Shown: positions 52,353 to 61,587 of the stretch, one piece after another
How the letters are laid out: each line of letters opens with the position of its first letter
Position numbering within the stretch: the first letter of the stretch is position 1
Assembly: GCF_004345665.1 (NCBI RefSeq)
Contig: NZ_SLWR01000014.1
Span: 1 to 64,000 of the forward strand
Length of the DNA stretch: 64,000 nt
Source: Kribbella antiqua
GTDB lineage: Bacteria > Actinomycetota > Actinomycetes > Propionibacteriales > Kribbellaceae
Direction: 5' to 3'
The notes under the pieces: model-generated
The model's input: only the letters and a program-made list of their open reading frames with translations
Told to the model about the DNA's origin: nothing
Database searches by the model: none
Position numbers and translations under genes: made by a program

Positions 52353-53246
52353 ATGGCAACCACTCAATCCGTCCGGTACTTCGACTCCCGCGGCAGCCGC
52401 GCGTTCGACATAGCGAATGCCGTCCTGCTGACCGTTCTGTCGCTCGTCACGGTCCTGCCGCTGCTGTATGTCCTGGCCGGGTCGTTCGCGACCGAGTCCG
52501 AGATCAGCTCGCGGCCGTTCTTCCTGTGGCCGCACAAGTTCGTCACGGACACCTATCACTACATCTTCTCCACCGATACGTTCGTACGCGCGCTGCTGAC
52601 GACGATCTGCGTGACCGCGGTCGGGACCGCGGTCCAGCTGTTCCTGACACTGACCATGGCTTATCCGCTGGCGAAGCGGTTTCTGCCCGGGCGGGCGTTG
52701 GTCCTCAACCTGGTGATCTTCACGCTGGTGTTCAGCGGCGGCATGATCCCGACGTACCTGGTGGTGCGTGATCTCGGGCTGCTGGACAGCTACTGGGCGC
52801 TGATCTTGCCGTTGGCCATCAATCCGTTCTATCTGATCGTGGTGAAGAGCTTCTTCCAGGAGTTGCCGGAGGCACTCGAGGAGGCGGCCCGGATCGACGG
52901 CTGCAACGAGCTGAACGTGTTCCTGCGGATCGTGCTGCCGTTGTCGAAGCCGATCATCGCGACGTTCTCGCTGTTCTACGCGGTGGGCATCTGGAACGAC
53001 TACATGTCGCCATTGCTCTACATCGACGACAGCAAGAAGTGGACGCTACAGATGATCGTCCGCCAGCTGACCGCGGCGAATGCCGACTCGGCGAACGTGC
53101 TGCAGCAGCTGGAGACGGTGACGTTCCCGGAGCAGGGGCTGAAGTTCGCGGTCGTGGTGGTCGCGACGCTGCCGATCCTGTTCTTCTACCCGTTCCTGCA
53201 GAAGCACTTCGCGAAGGGCGTCCTGATCGGATCGGTGAAGGAATGA
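52353..53246 (+). CDS. ABC transporter permease (YtcP-like)
   Basis: 297 residues from the ATG at 52353, eight bases after GAAGGGG. Six helices; the EAA loop is LEEAARIDGCNELNVFLRIVLP and FSGGMIPTYLVVRDLGLLDSY is typical of YtcP-type permeases. It forms the channel with the preceding permease. Its stop overlaps the first lyase start as ATGA. Confidence 0.92.
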   Translation: MATTQSVRYFDSRGSRAFDIANAVLLTVLSLVTVLPLLYVLAGSFATESEISSRPFFLWPHKFVTDTYHYIFSTDTFVRALLTTICVTAVGTAVQLFLTLTMAYPLAKRFLPGRALVLNLVIFTLVFSGGMIPTYLVVRDLGLLDSYWALILPLAINPFYLIVVKSFFQELPEALEEAARIDGCNELNVFLRIVLPLSKPIIATFSLFYAVGIWNDYMSPLLYIDDSKKWTLQMIVRQLTAANADSANVLQQLETVTFPEQGLKFAVVVVATLPILFFYPFLQKHFAKGVLIGSVKE

Positions 53247-55837
53247 CCACTGTTCAGTGGCTGGAGACGCCTTGCCGGCAAGGGGTTTCCTGGGGTGTTC
53301 CGTGGCCGCGCGGAACTGTTGCTGAGGGCACCAGCTTTGCGTTGGCCGACGGAACGCCCGTACAGAGCTGGACGACCGCGAGCTGGCCGGACGGGTCGAT
53401 CAAATGGTCGGCCCACGCGATCGGGCGGTCAGAGCGCCCGGAGTCGTCGTACGAGCTGGTCGCCGGTACGCCGACTGCACCTGACCGGCCTGTGCAGGTC
53501 GACCAGATCGATGGCGAGGTCCGGGTGACCGTAGGCGAGGTCAGTTGGTTGCTCAGATCACCCCAGCTGATCGCGTCGATTGTCTACAACGGCGAGGAGG
53601 TCGTGCGCGAGGTTCGGCTGGTCAGCCTGCGGCAGAGCGCGCCGGACGAGGATCTGGGCTGCGCCCGCCAGCAGACGACGGCGATTGTCGACAATCTCGT
53701 TGTCGAGCAGGATGGCCCGATCCGCGCGGTGGTCCGGCTGGAGGGCAAGCACGGCGACTGGCTGCCGTTCAGCGTCCGGCTGTACTTCTACGCCGGCGCT
53801 ACCGACGTCCGCGTCGTCCACAGCTTCGTCTGGGACGGCGACCCGGACCGTGACTTCCTCGCCGGGCTCGGCCTCAGCGCCGACGTGGTGATGCGGGACG
53901 AGCCGCACAATCGGCACATCCGGCTGGCCGGACCATCCGGATTCCTCACCGAGGCCGTCCGAGGCCTGACCGGTCTTCGTCGCGATCCAGGCGAGGACGT
54001 ACGACGTACGCAGGTAGCGGGCCGTGCGGTAGAGGACATCCCCAACCCGGAGGTGTCGGAACGGCTGCACCTCATCCCCCAATGGAACGACTACACCCTC
54101 GACCAGTCCAGCGCCGACGGCTTCACCCTGCGCAAAAGGACCGCTCCCGGCCACGCCTGGGTGACCATCCCCGCCGGCACCAGGTCCCCCGGCTACGGGT
54201 ACGTCGGTGGTGTCAGCGGCGGACTGGGCTTCGGCCTCCGCGACTTCTGGAAACTGCACCCCACCCGTCTGGACATCCGCAACGCCGCCGGCGACGTAGC
54301 AACGGCGACAGTGTGGATGTGGTCGCCCAGTGCACCCGCCATGGACCTGCGGTACTGGCACGACGGCATGGACCAGGACAGCTACGCCGAACAGCTCGAG
54401 GGACTCGAGATCACCTATGAGGACTACGAACCGGGCTTCGGCAACGCCCACGGCATCGCCCGTACGCACGAGCTCAGTCTGCGAGTCCACGACACCACAC
54501 CGACGGCAGACGAGCTCGCCGAGCATGCGGCCCTGCTCAACTCCCCCGGCCTGCTCTCGGTCTCACCAGCCCGCCTGCTGGAGGCCGGCGTCTTCGGGAG
54601 CTGGAGTCTGCCCACGGCCGACGACCAGGACATCGAGGCGCGGCTGAACTTCCTGTTCCAGTACTACGTCGGCCAGCGCGAGCAGCGACGCTGGTACGGG
54701 TTCTGGGACTACGGCGACGTCATGCACACGTACGACCGCGACCGGCACACCTGGCGATACGACATCGGCGGCTATGCGTGGGACAACTCCGAGCTGTCGC
54801 CGGACCTCTGGCTCTGGTACCAGTACCTGCGGACCGGCCGAGCCGATGTCTTCCGGTTCGCCGAGGCGATGACCCGTCATACCGGGGAGGTCGACGTACA
54901 TCACCTTGGCCGGTGGAAGGGACTCGGCTCGCGGCACAACGTGCAGCACTGGGGCTGCAGCTGCAAGCAGGTCCGCATCTCCAACGCGATCTACCGCCGT
55001 TTCTACTACTACCTCACCACCGACGAGCGGACCGGTGACCTGCTGGACGAGCTGGCGACGATCGAGGAGATGTTCCTGGCCGTCGATCCGCAGCGCAAGG
55101 TGCGGCCTGATGTCTACTCCCCCGACCCGCACGCGCTGTCGGTCGAGCTGGGCGTGGACTGGGGTGCACTCGCCGCAGCGTGGCTCACGCGGTGGGAACG
55201 CCACGGCGACGAGCGGGCGCGCGCACGGCTCGTCGGAACGATGGCCGACATCGCAGCACTCCACTACGGCTTCCTCACCGGCAATGCACGGCTGGACCTG
55301 TCCACCGGGCGCTTCGACACGAGCCGGCGGGCCATCTCGGTGTCACACCTGTCCTCGCTCTTCGGGCTGCCCGAGATCTGTTCCGAACTCATCGACCTGG
55401 ACCTCGACGTACCCGGGTTCGAGAAGGCGTGGCTGGACTACTGCCGGCTCTACCTGCTCACGCCCGAGCAGCAGGCCGCTGAGGTCGGTCAAGCACTGCA
55501 AGGCATCTCGCTTGTCCAGGCCCACAGCCGCCTTGCCGCGTACGCCGCCGCGCGTACGGGTGACGCTGAGCTGGCCCGACTGGCCTGGCGCAAGTTTTTC
55601 GTCGACGAAGGCGATCAGCTCAACCGCAACGCGATGCAACGCGAGACGGAGTGGAAGACCACTCCGGTCGACGGCGCCCTGATGCCGGTCGACGAGGCCG
55701 CCTTCATCAGTACCAACGGCGCGGCGCAGTACGCGCTCGCCGCGATCCAGAACCTGTCCCTGATTCCTGAACACCGAAACGACAGAGGTGGAATGGCGTG
55801 GAACAAGTCACAGCGGTCACCCGACGCACCGTCCTAG
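53243..55837 (+). CDS. exo-rhamnogalacturonan lyase family protein (PL26-like), predicted cytosolic
   Basis: 864 residues with no signal peptide, starting MTTVQWLETPCRQGVSWGVP. It matches the three-part layout of PcRGLX-like lyases: an N-terminal beta domain (SWPDGSIKWSAHAIG), a middle beta domain (LPFSVRLYFYAGATDVR), and a C-terminal alpha/alpha toroid with WYGFWDYGDVMHTYD, GGYAWDNSELSPDLWLW and MTRHTGEVDVHHLG. The family releases unsaturated GalA-Rha disaccharides from chain ends. Being cytosolic, it should process oligosaccharides after import. It is a paralogue of the next gene. Confidence 0.82.
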   Translation: MTTVQWLETPCRQGVSWGVPWPRGTVAEGTSFALADGTPVQSWTTASWPDGSIKWSAHAIGRSERPESSYELVAGTPTAPDRPVQVDQIDGEVRVTVGEVSWLLRSPQLIASIVYNGEEVVREVRLVSLRQSAPDEDLGCARQQTTAIVDNLVVEQDGPIRAVVRLEGKHGDWLPFSVRLYFYAGATDVRVVHSFVWDGDPDRDFLAGLGLSADVVMRDEPHNRHIRLAGPSGFLTEAVRGLTGLRRDPGEDVRRTQVAGRAVEDIPNPEVSERLHLIPQWNDYTLDQSSADGFTLRKRTAPGHAWVTIPAGTRSPGYGYVGGVSGGLGFGLRDFWKLHPTRLDIRNAAGDVATATVWMWSPSAPAMDLRYWHDGMDQDSYAEQLEGLEITYEDYEPGFGNAHGIARTHELSLRVHDTTPTADELAEHAALLNSPGLLSVSPARLLEAGVFGSWSLPTADDQDIEARLNFLFQYYVGQREQRRWYGFWDYGDVMHTYDRDRHTWRYDIGGYAWDNSELSPDLWLWYQYLRTGRADVFRFAEAMTRHTGEVDVHHLGRWKGLGSRHNVQHWGCSCKQVRISNAIYRRFYYYLTTDERTGDLLDELATIEEMFLAVDPQRKVRPDVYSPDPHALSVELGVDWGALAAAWLTRWERHGDERARARLVGTMADIAALHYGFLTGNARLDLSTGRFDTSRRAISVSHLSSLFGLPEICSELIDLDLDVPGFEKAWLDYCRLYLLTPEQQAAEVGQALQGISLVQAHSRLAAYAAARTGDAELARLAWRKFFVDEGDQLNRNAMQRETEWKTTPVDGALMPVDEAAFISTNGAAQYALAAIQNLSLIPEHRNDRGGMAWNKSQRSPDAPS

Positions 55838-58509
55838 CAGGTATGGCCGCCGTACCTGCAGCGTCCCTGCTCGACAACCCGGTCGCTGCCTTTGCGCAGC
55901 AGGCCGAAGTCTCAGAAGTGAAGCTCACCTGGCTGGAAGGCAAACCCACCACCGCGGCCGTGACGACTTGGGGTACGCCGTGGCCGAAGGGCGCCGTACC
56001 AGCGAACCAGTCCTTTGCGCTCAAGGCCGCTGACGGCACCGACGTACCACTGCAGAGCTGGCCGACGGCGTACTGGCCGGACGGGTCGCTCAAGTGGAGC
56101 GCCCACGCGATCGCTGTCGACGCGCCAGCGGAGTCCTACACCCTTGGCCCTGGTACGGCGGCCAGTCCGGCCCAAGCGGTCACGGTGAAGAACGAGAAGA
56201 CGTACGTCGACGTCGACACCGGCGTGATCAAGACACGCATCCGCAAGAGCGGGTCGGAGCTGATCAGCCAGATCTGGCGTGGTGACGTGCTGATCGCCCG
56301 CAAGGGACAGCTGGTCAATCTCAAGCAGGACAAGATCGTCGAGGACGAAGAGGGCAGTGGCGTCCGGGAGCGCTACGAGAGCGACATCCAGAAGGTCACT
56401 GTCGAGCAGGCGGGTCCGGTGCGCGCAGTGGTTCGCGTAGAGGGCCGGCACAAGTCTCGCAAGGGCAAGACGTGGCTGCCGTTCTCAGTACGGCTCTACT
56501 TCGCGGCCGGCGCGGAGAGCGTGCGGATGGTGCACACGTTCGTCTACGACAAGGACGGTCAGCAGGACTACATCGCGGGCCTCGGCGTGCGCTTCCGGGT
56601 GCCGCTGCGTGATGCGGCGTACGACCGGCATGTGCGGTTCGTCGGTGAGGGCCACGGCATGGTGGCCGAGGCGGTGAAGGGGATCACCGGGCTGCGGCGT
56701 GACCCGGGTGCCGTCGGACGGGCGGCTCAGATCGCCGGGACGAAGCTGCCGGATCCTGCCACCTGGGACCAGCGGGTGACGACGCGGCTGCAGTACATCC
56801 CCGAGTGGGGCGACTACACGCTGGCCCAGCTGTCCGCGGACGGGTTCACCGTCAAGAAGCGGACTGGTCGCGGGTACGGCTGGATCTCGGTGGACCAAGG
56901 TCGTCGCGCCTCAGGGCTCGGCTACGTGGGTGGCGTCAGCGGCGGGTTCGCCTTTGGGCTAAGGGACTTCTGGCAGCGGCATCCGACCCAGCTGGACATC
57001 AGGGGTGCGGCAACCGAGGAGGCCGAGGTCACTGTGTGGCTGTGGTCGCCGGAGGCCGGGCCGATGGACACGCGGTTCTACCACGACGGCATGGGCCAGG
57101 ACACGTACCCGGAGCAGCTCGAGGGTCTGAACATCACGTACGAGGACTACGAGCCGGGATTCGGGACGCCGTACGGGATCGCACGGACCTCGGAGCTCAC
57201 CTTCTGGGCGCTGGCTGGGACGCCCTCTGCTGCCCGGCTGGGTGACATGGCTGACCAGGTGCGGACTCCTCCGCAGCTGATCAACCCGGTGGGTCAACTG
57301 GTCAGCACGCGTGTGTTTGGTGGGCTGGTCACGCCGGTGGATCGGTCGGTGCCGGCCAAGCAGGCGATCGAGGACCACCTGGACTTCCTGTTCGACTACT
57401 ACCGCGGTCAGGTGGAGTCACGGCACTGGTACGGGTTCTGGGACTACGGCGACATCATGCACACGTTCGACGAGGACCGGCTGGTCTGGCGGTACGACGT
57501 GGGCGGCTACGCGTGGGACAACTCGGAGCTGTCGCCGGACCTGTGGCTCTGGTATGCGTTCCTGCGGTCCGGCCGGGCTGACATCTTCCGGTTCGCCGAG
57601 GCGATGACGCGACACACTGGTGAGGTCGACGTCTACCACCTCGGGCAATGGGCCGGCCTGGGTACGCGCCACGGCGTACAGCACTGGGCCGACAGCGCCA
57701 AGCAGCAGCGGATCAGTACGGCGATCTACCGGCGCTTCTACTACTACCTGACCGCAGACGAGCGTACGGGCGATCTGCTGTCCGAGCTGGTGGACTCCGA
57801 CCGGACGTTCCTCGTGCTGGACCCACTGCGGAAGATCCGCACCGAGCCGTACACACCGGATCCGCATGCACTCGCTATCGGGCTCGGGACGGACTGGAGT
57901 GGTCTGGCTGCCGCGTGGCTCACCGAATGGGAGCGGCAGGGTCCTCAAGCTGCTACCGCGAAGGCCAAGCTGCTGGGGACCATGGAGACCATCGCGGCGA
58001 TGCCCAACGGCTTCGTGACCGGCGGCGGGCTCTACGACCTCGACACCGGTCGCTTTGCGCCCGTGACGGAGAAGACGGTCAGTGTGTCGCACCTGAGTGC
58101 GATGTTCGGCCAGGTGGAGATCTGCGCCGAGCTGATCGACCTGGTCGACATGCCGGCGTTCGAGACCGCCTGGCTGCAGTACTGCCGCCTCTACAACGCC
58201 ACGCGTGCCGAGCAGACAGCTGAGTGCGGCGCGTACTTCGGCAATCTGATCCTCCGGCAGGGCCATGCCCGGTTGACGGCGTACGCCGCCGTACGCCTCA
58301 ACCGCAACGACCTGGCCGCCCGAGCCTGGAAGGAGTTCTACACCGGCGACGGGTACGCACCGAACCTGCCGTGGACAGCCGACGACGTTTCATCCACGTT
58401 GAACCCGACAAAGGCCGCCAAGTGGGTGTCCACCAACACGACAGCGCTGTACGGCCTGGCCGCCATCCAGACCCTGGCCTTGGTCGGCGACCAGATCGTG
58501 AACCCCTAG
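55798..58509 (+). CDS. exo-rhamnogalacturonan lyase family protein (PL26-like), Tat-exported
   Basis: 903 residues from GTG after GAGGTGGAA, overlapping the previous gene by 40 bases. The N-terminus TRRTVLAGMAAVPAASLL is a twin-arginine signal. It has the same layout and motifs as its neighbour (YWPDGSLKWSAHAIA, LPFSVRLYFAAGAESVR, WYGFWDYGDIMHTFDED, RHTGEVDVYHLGQW). As the exported member of the pair it should attack pectin outside, feeding the transporter. It ends on a CTAG shared with the convergent hydrolase stop. Confidence 0.84.
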   Translation: MEQVTAVTRRTVLAGMAAVPAASLLDNPVAAFAQQAEVSEVKLTWLEGKPTTAAVTTWGTPWPKGAVPANQSFALKAADGTDVPLQSWPTAYWPDGSLKWSAHAIAVDAPAESYTLGPGTAASPAQAVTVKNEKTYVDVDTGVIKTRIRKSGSELISQIWRGDVLIARKGQLVNLKQDKIVEDEEGSGVRERYESDIQKVTVEQAGPVRAVVRVEGRHKSRKGKTWLPFSVRLYFAAGAESVRMVHTFVYDKDGQQDYIAGLGVRFRVPLRDAAYDRHVRFVGEGHGMVAEAVKGITGLRRDPGAVGRAAQIAGTKLPDPATWDQRVTTRLQYIPEWGDYTLAQLSADGFTVKKRTGRGYGWISVDQGRRASGLGYVGGVSGGFAFGLRDFWQRHPTQLDIRGAATEEAEVTVWLWSPEAGPMDTRFYHDGMGQDTYPEQLEGLNITYEDYEPGFGTPYGIARTSELTFWALAGTPSAARLGDMADQVRTPPQLINPVGQLVSTRVFGGLVTPVDRSVPAKQAIEDHLDFLFDYYRGQVESRHWYGFWDYGDIMHTFDEDRLVWRYDVGGYAWDNSELSPDLWLWYAFLRSGRADIFRFAEAMTRHTGEVDVYHLGQWAGLGTRHGVQHWADSAKQQRISTAIYRRFYYYLTADERTGDLLSELVDSDRTFLVLDPLRKIRTEPYTPDPHALAIGLGTDWSGLAAAWLTEWERQGPQAATAKAKLLGTMETIAAMPNGFVTGGGLYDLDTGRFAPVTEKTVSVSHLSAMFGQVEICAELIDLVDMPAFETAWLQYCRLYNATRAEQTAECGAYFGNLILRQGHARLTAYAAVRLNRNDLAARAWKEFYTGDGYAPNLPWTADDVSSTLNPTKAAKWVSTNTTALYGLAAIQTLALVGDQIVNP

Positions 58510-59222
58510 GCTTTCAGCAGGGTCTCGGCTAGTTCGGCCGGGCGGGTGAAGCAGGCCTCGTGGCTGCCGGGTGCCGGGACGGGCGCGACGCCGAGCCGCT
58601 CGGCGAATCGGTTCCAGCCGTATTCGCCGGGCGGCAAGGCGATGTCGTCCTCACCGAGCAGATAGACGACCGGTACGCCGAGGGTGTCCAGGTCGAGAGG
58701 TGCGACGGGCTGGGTGAAGTACTGCATCGGCTGGGGTAGAAGCAGGCTGTGCACCGTCCGCTGCACGTCCTCCGGCGCGTCCGGCAGGAAGGCTGCTTGC
58801 CATACCTCGAAGGGCATCGCGACCGAGTTGTTGCCGGAGGCAGCGGCCTGTCCGTCGAACAACGCCTGGTACTGCGGCGGCACCTCGTCGTACAGGCTCC
58901 TGCCTTCGGCCGGTACGAACGCGCTCCAGAACACCAACTTCCGAAGGCGCGGCGCCAACCGGGGCGCGGCGCCGGCGATGACGTATCCACCCCAGCTGTG
59001 CCCGACCAGCGTGACGTCGTGCAGGTCTTCACCTTCGACGAGGTCGACCACCGAGTCGATCACGTCCTCGAGCGTGTATGGCGTCGGGTCGGCACCGTCG
59101 CTCAGCCCGGGAAGCGTGGGAGTCAGCACCCGGTTCCCCGCGGCTCGAAGGTGCTCGGCGACAGGCCGCCAGGCCCACCCGCCATGCCACGCACCGGTGA
59201 TGAGGACGAACGTTCCAGCCAT
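58506..59222 (-). CDS. alpha/beta fold hydrolase (esterase-like)
   Basis: 238 residues from the ATG at 59222, after GGAGA. FVLITGAWHGGWAWRPVAEHL is the plant-esterase-like beginning, VTLVGHSWGGYVIAGAA holds the nucleophile Ser, YLLGEDDIALPP the Asp region and PGSHEACF the His. Resembles methyl-salicylate-esterase-like proteins; the substrate is unknown. A strong hairpin separates it from the flavoprotein gene upstream. Confidence 0.85.
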   Translation of the reverse strand: MAGTFVLITGAWHGGWAWRPVAEHLRAAGNRVLTPTLPGLSDGADPTPYTLEDVIDSVVDLVEGEDLHDVTLVGHSWGGYVIAGAAPRLAPRLRKLVFWSAFVPAEGRSLYDEVPPQYQALFDGQAAASGNNSVAMPFEVWQAAFLPDAPEDVQRTVHSLLLPQPMQYFTQPVAPLDLDTLGVPVVYLLGEDDIALPPGEYGWNRFAERLGVAPVPAPGSHEACFTRPAELAETLLKA

Positions 59223-59324
59223 GGCGATCTCCTTCGCGGCCTTGAATGGCTCGAATCGTGCCACTTGCTACGACGCCCGTCAATAATCTGACACACTTAT
59301 CCTGGAGTGCGCCCCTCGGAAACG

Positions 59325-59359
59325 CCAAGGGGCCCTGGGGATGACCCCGGGCCCCTTGG
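59325..59359 (-). terminator. hairpin terminator after the FAD-linked oxidase
   Basis: CCAAGGGGCCC-T-GGGG pairs with CCCCGGGCCCCTTGG around ATGA: 15 pairs with one bulged base. It lies about 48 bases past the stop of the minus-strand oxidase gene. The rest of the 184-base gap to the hydrolase shows nothing else. Confidence 0.7.
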
Positions 59360-59406
59360 TGAAAGCTCAGCCGACCTCGGGGCAGACGGCTGAGTGCGGT
59401 GCGTAC

Positions 59407-60801
59407 TCACCCGCGCGAGAGGACGGGCCGGTTGCTACGGAACACGCCGTCGGGATCGGTCCGCCGCTTGACCTCGCGGAGGCGGGCGAGCGCGCCGGGC
59501 GAGAAGGCCCGGCCCGGGTCGTCGTCGGCGCCCAGGAAGGTGAACATCGTTCGTCCGGTGGTGTGCCCGCCGAGGGCCGTGCGGACCTCGGCGAAGCATT
59601 CCTGGATCGCCGCTTCGACCTCAGGGGCAACGGGCACGCCGAGGCAGAAGAACTGGTACGGCTCGAGCACGGCTCCGGCCGGGCCTTCGGCTGCGCTCGC
59701 CCGCGCCAGCGCGCCACCGAGGTGCCGAACCTGCACGACCGCGAGCGGCGCTGTGCTGCCGGCGCCGACGACGGCCAGCAGCCGATCGATCGCCACGTCG
59801 TCGAAATCGCGCAGGAGGCCCGAGGTCTCGCTGACGGGCATCGGGTCGACCGGCTCGGCCGCGATCGAGCCGAGCTCGGCCAGCGGGACTGTCCCGAGTG
59901 TGTTGAGCCAGCGCGCCGGGAGTTCGAGGCACGGTTCGAGCAGGGCCAGCGCCTCCTCGGCGGACCCGAGGTAGCTGACGTCGATGGAGACGAACGCCCC
60001 GCCCCGCAGCGGCTCGGGAATCTCGTCCAGCGCCGGGAACCGGAACAGCTGGGCCCAGAGCGTGAGCGCGTCCGGCGCGGTGGCCGAGACTGCACGGAAC
60101 GCCTTGAGCACCGGCCGGGCCATTTCGATCGGCCACAACAGCCGGCCGCCGAAGACGTGCGGCGCGGGGTGCAGACGCAGCTCCATCGCGGTCACGATGC
60201 CGAAGTCGCCGCCGCCTCCGCACAACGCCCAGAACAGTTCAGGGTCGCTGCTCGCCGTGACGCGGCGGAGCTCGCCGGCGGCGTCGACCAGTTCGACCGC
60301 GACGACGCTGTGCGCGGCGAGGCCATACGCACGTCCGAACCAGCTGAGCCCGCCACCGAGGCAGAAACCGACCACCGACGGATCGGGGCTGCTGCCGACC
60401 AGCCCGGTCAGGCCGAGTTCCGAAGTGACTGCCAGCAATTCGCCCCACTTCACCCCGGCACCTACCCGGGCGATGCGTTGCTCGGTGTCGATGGTGATCT
60501 CGCGCAGCGCCCTGGTCCGAAGCAGGACGGTGTCGTCGAGTGCGGTCGTGGCGCCGTGCCCGACCGGCTGGGCGCTGATCGCGACACCGTGCCGGGCCGC
60601 CCACCGGGCCGCTGCGACGACGTCTTCGGTCTCGCCGACGGTGAGCACCGCACGAGGTCGCTGGTCGACCGAGAGGATCCAGCCGCGGCTGTGCTCCTCC
60701 CAGCCGGGATCGCCGGGCACGAGCACCTGGCCGGGCAGCATCGCCGTGAGCTCATCCAATGCCTCGTTGTCGACGGCCGGGTAGGTCAGGTCGTGTGTCA
60801 T
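59407..60801 (-). CDS. FAD-binding (PCMH-type) oxidoreductase
   Basis: 464 residues after AGGAA. The FAD domain shows AQPVGHGATTAL and RVGAGVKWGELLAV. Unlike the other two flavoproteins in the window, the second attachment site reads GSSPDPSVVG with no Cys, so FAD is probably held by the single His. There is no export signal, so it is predicted cytosolic. The BBE C-terminus is DPDGVFRSNRPV. It follows a secreted-protein gene by 29 bases and may share its promoter. Substrate unknown. Confidence 0.85.
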   Translation of the reverse strand: MTHDLTYPAVDNEALDELTAMLPGQVLVPGDPGWEEHSRGWILSVDQRPRAVLTVGETEDVVAAARWAARHGVAISAQPVGHGATTALDDTVLLRTRALREITIDTEQRIARVGAGVKWGELLAVTSELGLTGLVGSSPDPSVVGFCLGGGLSWFGRAYGLAAHSVVAVELVDAAGELRRVTASSDPELFWALCGGGGDFGIVTAMELRLHPAPHVFGGRLLWPIEMARPVLKAFRAVSATAPDALTLWAQLFRFPALDEIPEPLRGGAFVSIDVSYLGSAEEALALLEPCLELPARWLNTLGTVPLAELGSIAAEPVDPMPVSETSGLLRDFDDVAIDRLLAVVGAGSTAPLAVVQVRHLGGALARASAAEGPAGAVLEPYQFFCLGVPVAPEVEAAIQECFAEVRTALGGHTTGRTMFTFLGADDDPGRAFSPGALARLREVKRRTDPDGVFRSNRPVLSRG

Positions 60802-60830
60802 CGAAGGTTCCTTTCGTTTCGGGTGGGAGA

Positions 60831-61400
60831 TCAGCAGCTGACGGCGGGGTTCCACGGCGCGAACACGCCCGCCGGGTTGGCGTCGTACAACCAGACGTGC
60901 AGGTCGTAGTGGATCGGCATGCCCGGCTCGTGGCCGAGCATCGGGCCGTCGAACGGCTGACCCCACAGCGACGGGCGGTCGTCGTCGGTGCCGAGGTTCT
61001 GGTCCGCGTCGGCCTGGAACCACTCGGCTCCGAGCAGTCGGTAGCCGCCGCCGGAGGTCGGCAGGTAGAGCAGGATGGCCGGCTTGGTCGCGTCGAGCGG
61101 GGCCATGGCACGGGCCGGGTTGAGGAAGTGCACGCCCATGCCGCCGGCCGGCGACTCGGTGCACTCGGAGACCGGGACGAACCCGTCGGCGAGGGCGAGC
61201 CGGACGTCCTCGTACGGCCGCAGGTCTCTGCGCAGGGCGGCGAGCGCCGCACCGGCTCCGTCGCGGGAGTGCAGTTCAGCCGCCGTACGAATGCCGTCAT
61301 CGTCGTGTGCCGCGGCGGGGCCGGCGCTGCCGGTGACCAGGGCCGCGACGGCGGTCGCGATGAGGGCGGTGGTGCGGCGGGCGCTGCGGGTGCGAAACAT
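60831..61400 (-). CDS. secreted hypothetical protein
   Basis: 189 residues from the ATG at 61400, after GGAGGA. A signal peptide (MFRTRSARRTTALIATAVAAL, cleavage near AAAHD) is followed by a soluble domain with YEDVRLALADGFVPVSECTES, GGMGVHFLNPAR, YLPTSGGGYRLLGAEWF and YDLHVWLYDANPAG. Two Cys may form a disulphide. I do not recognise the family by function. It is first in the unit with the FAD oxidase and diverges from the SARP-type activator. Confidence 0.75.
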   Translation of the reverse strand: MFRTRSARRTTALIATAVAALVTGSAGPAAAHDDDGIRTAAELHSRDGAGAALAALRRDLRPYEDVRLALADGFVPVSECTESPAGGMGVHFLNPARAMAPLDATKPAILLYLPTSGGGYRLLGAEWFQADADQNLGTDDDRPSLWGQPFDGPMLGHEPGMPIHYDLHVWLYDANPAGVFAPWNPAVSC

Positions 61401-61491
61401 CGGAGTCCTCCAGGGGATGTGTGCTGGTTTGCCTGACATGGGAAACAGTGCTGGTTCGTTCTGACCGGCCGCTGATCGCGCCGCGCGCTGC

Positions 61492-61521
61492 ACTTACCGC
61501 CCACTTACCGTCGATGTACCG
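61492..61521. promoter_or_regulatory. three direct repeats with 11-bp spacing (SARP-type site)
   Basis: ACTTACCG at 61492 and 61503 and ATGTACCG at 61514 are spaced exactly 11 bases. SARP activators bind heptamer-like direct repeats at about 11-bp spacing. The repeats lie 53 bases before the SARP-type gene and 92 bases from the divergent secreted-protein gene, so they may control both. Confidence 0.65.
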
Positions 61522-61545
61522 CGGGGCTTCCCGGCGCTGTTAGCC

Positions 61546-61587
61546 TCATGAGGTGGTGGGGGAGGTTCATGAGGTGGTGGGGGACAT
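61546..61587. repeat. 21-bp tandem duplication over the activator start
   Basis: TCATGAGGTGGTGGGGGA occurs at 61546 and 61567, identical over 18 bases in a 21-base period. It duplicates possible GTG starts and GGGGGA ribosome-site sequence, making the start of the activator ambiguous. Confidence 0.85.
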
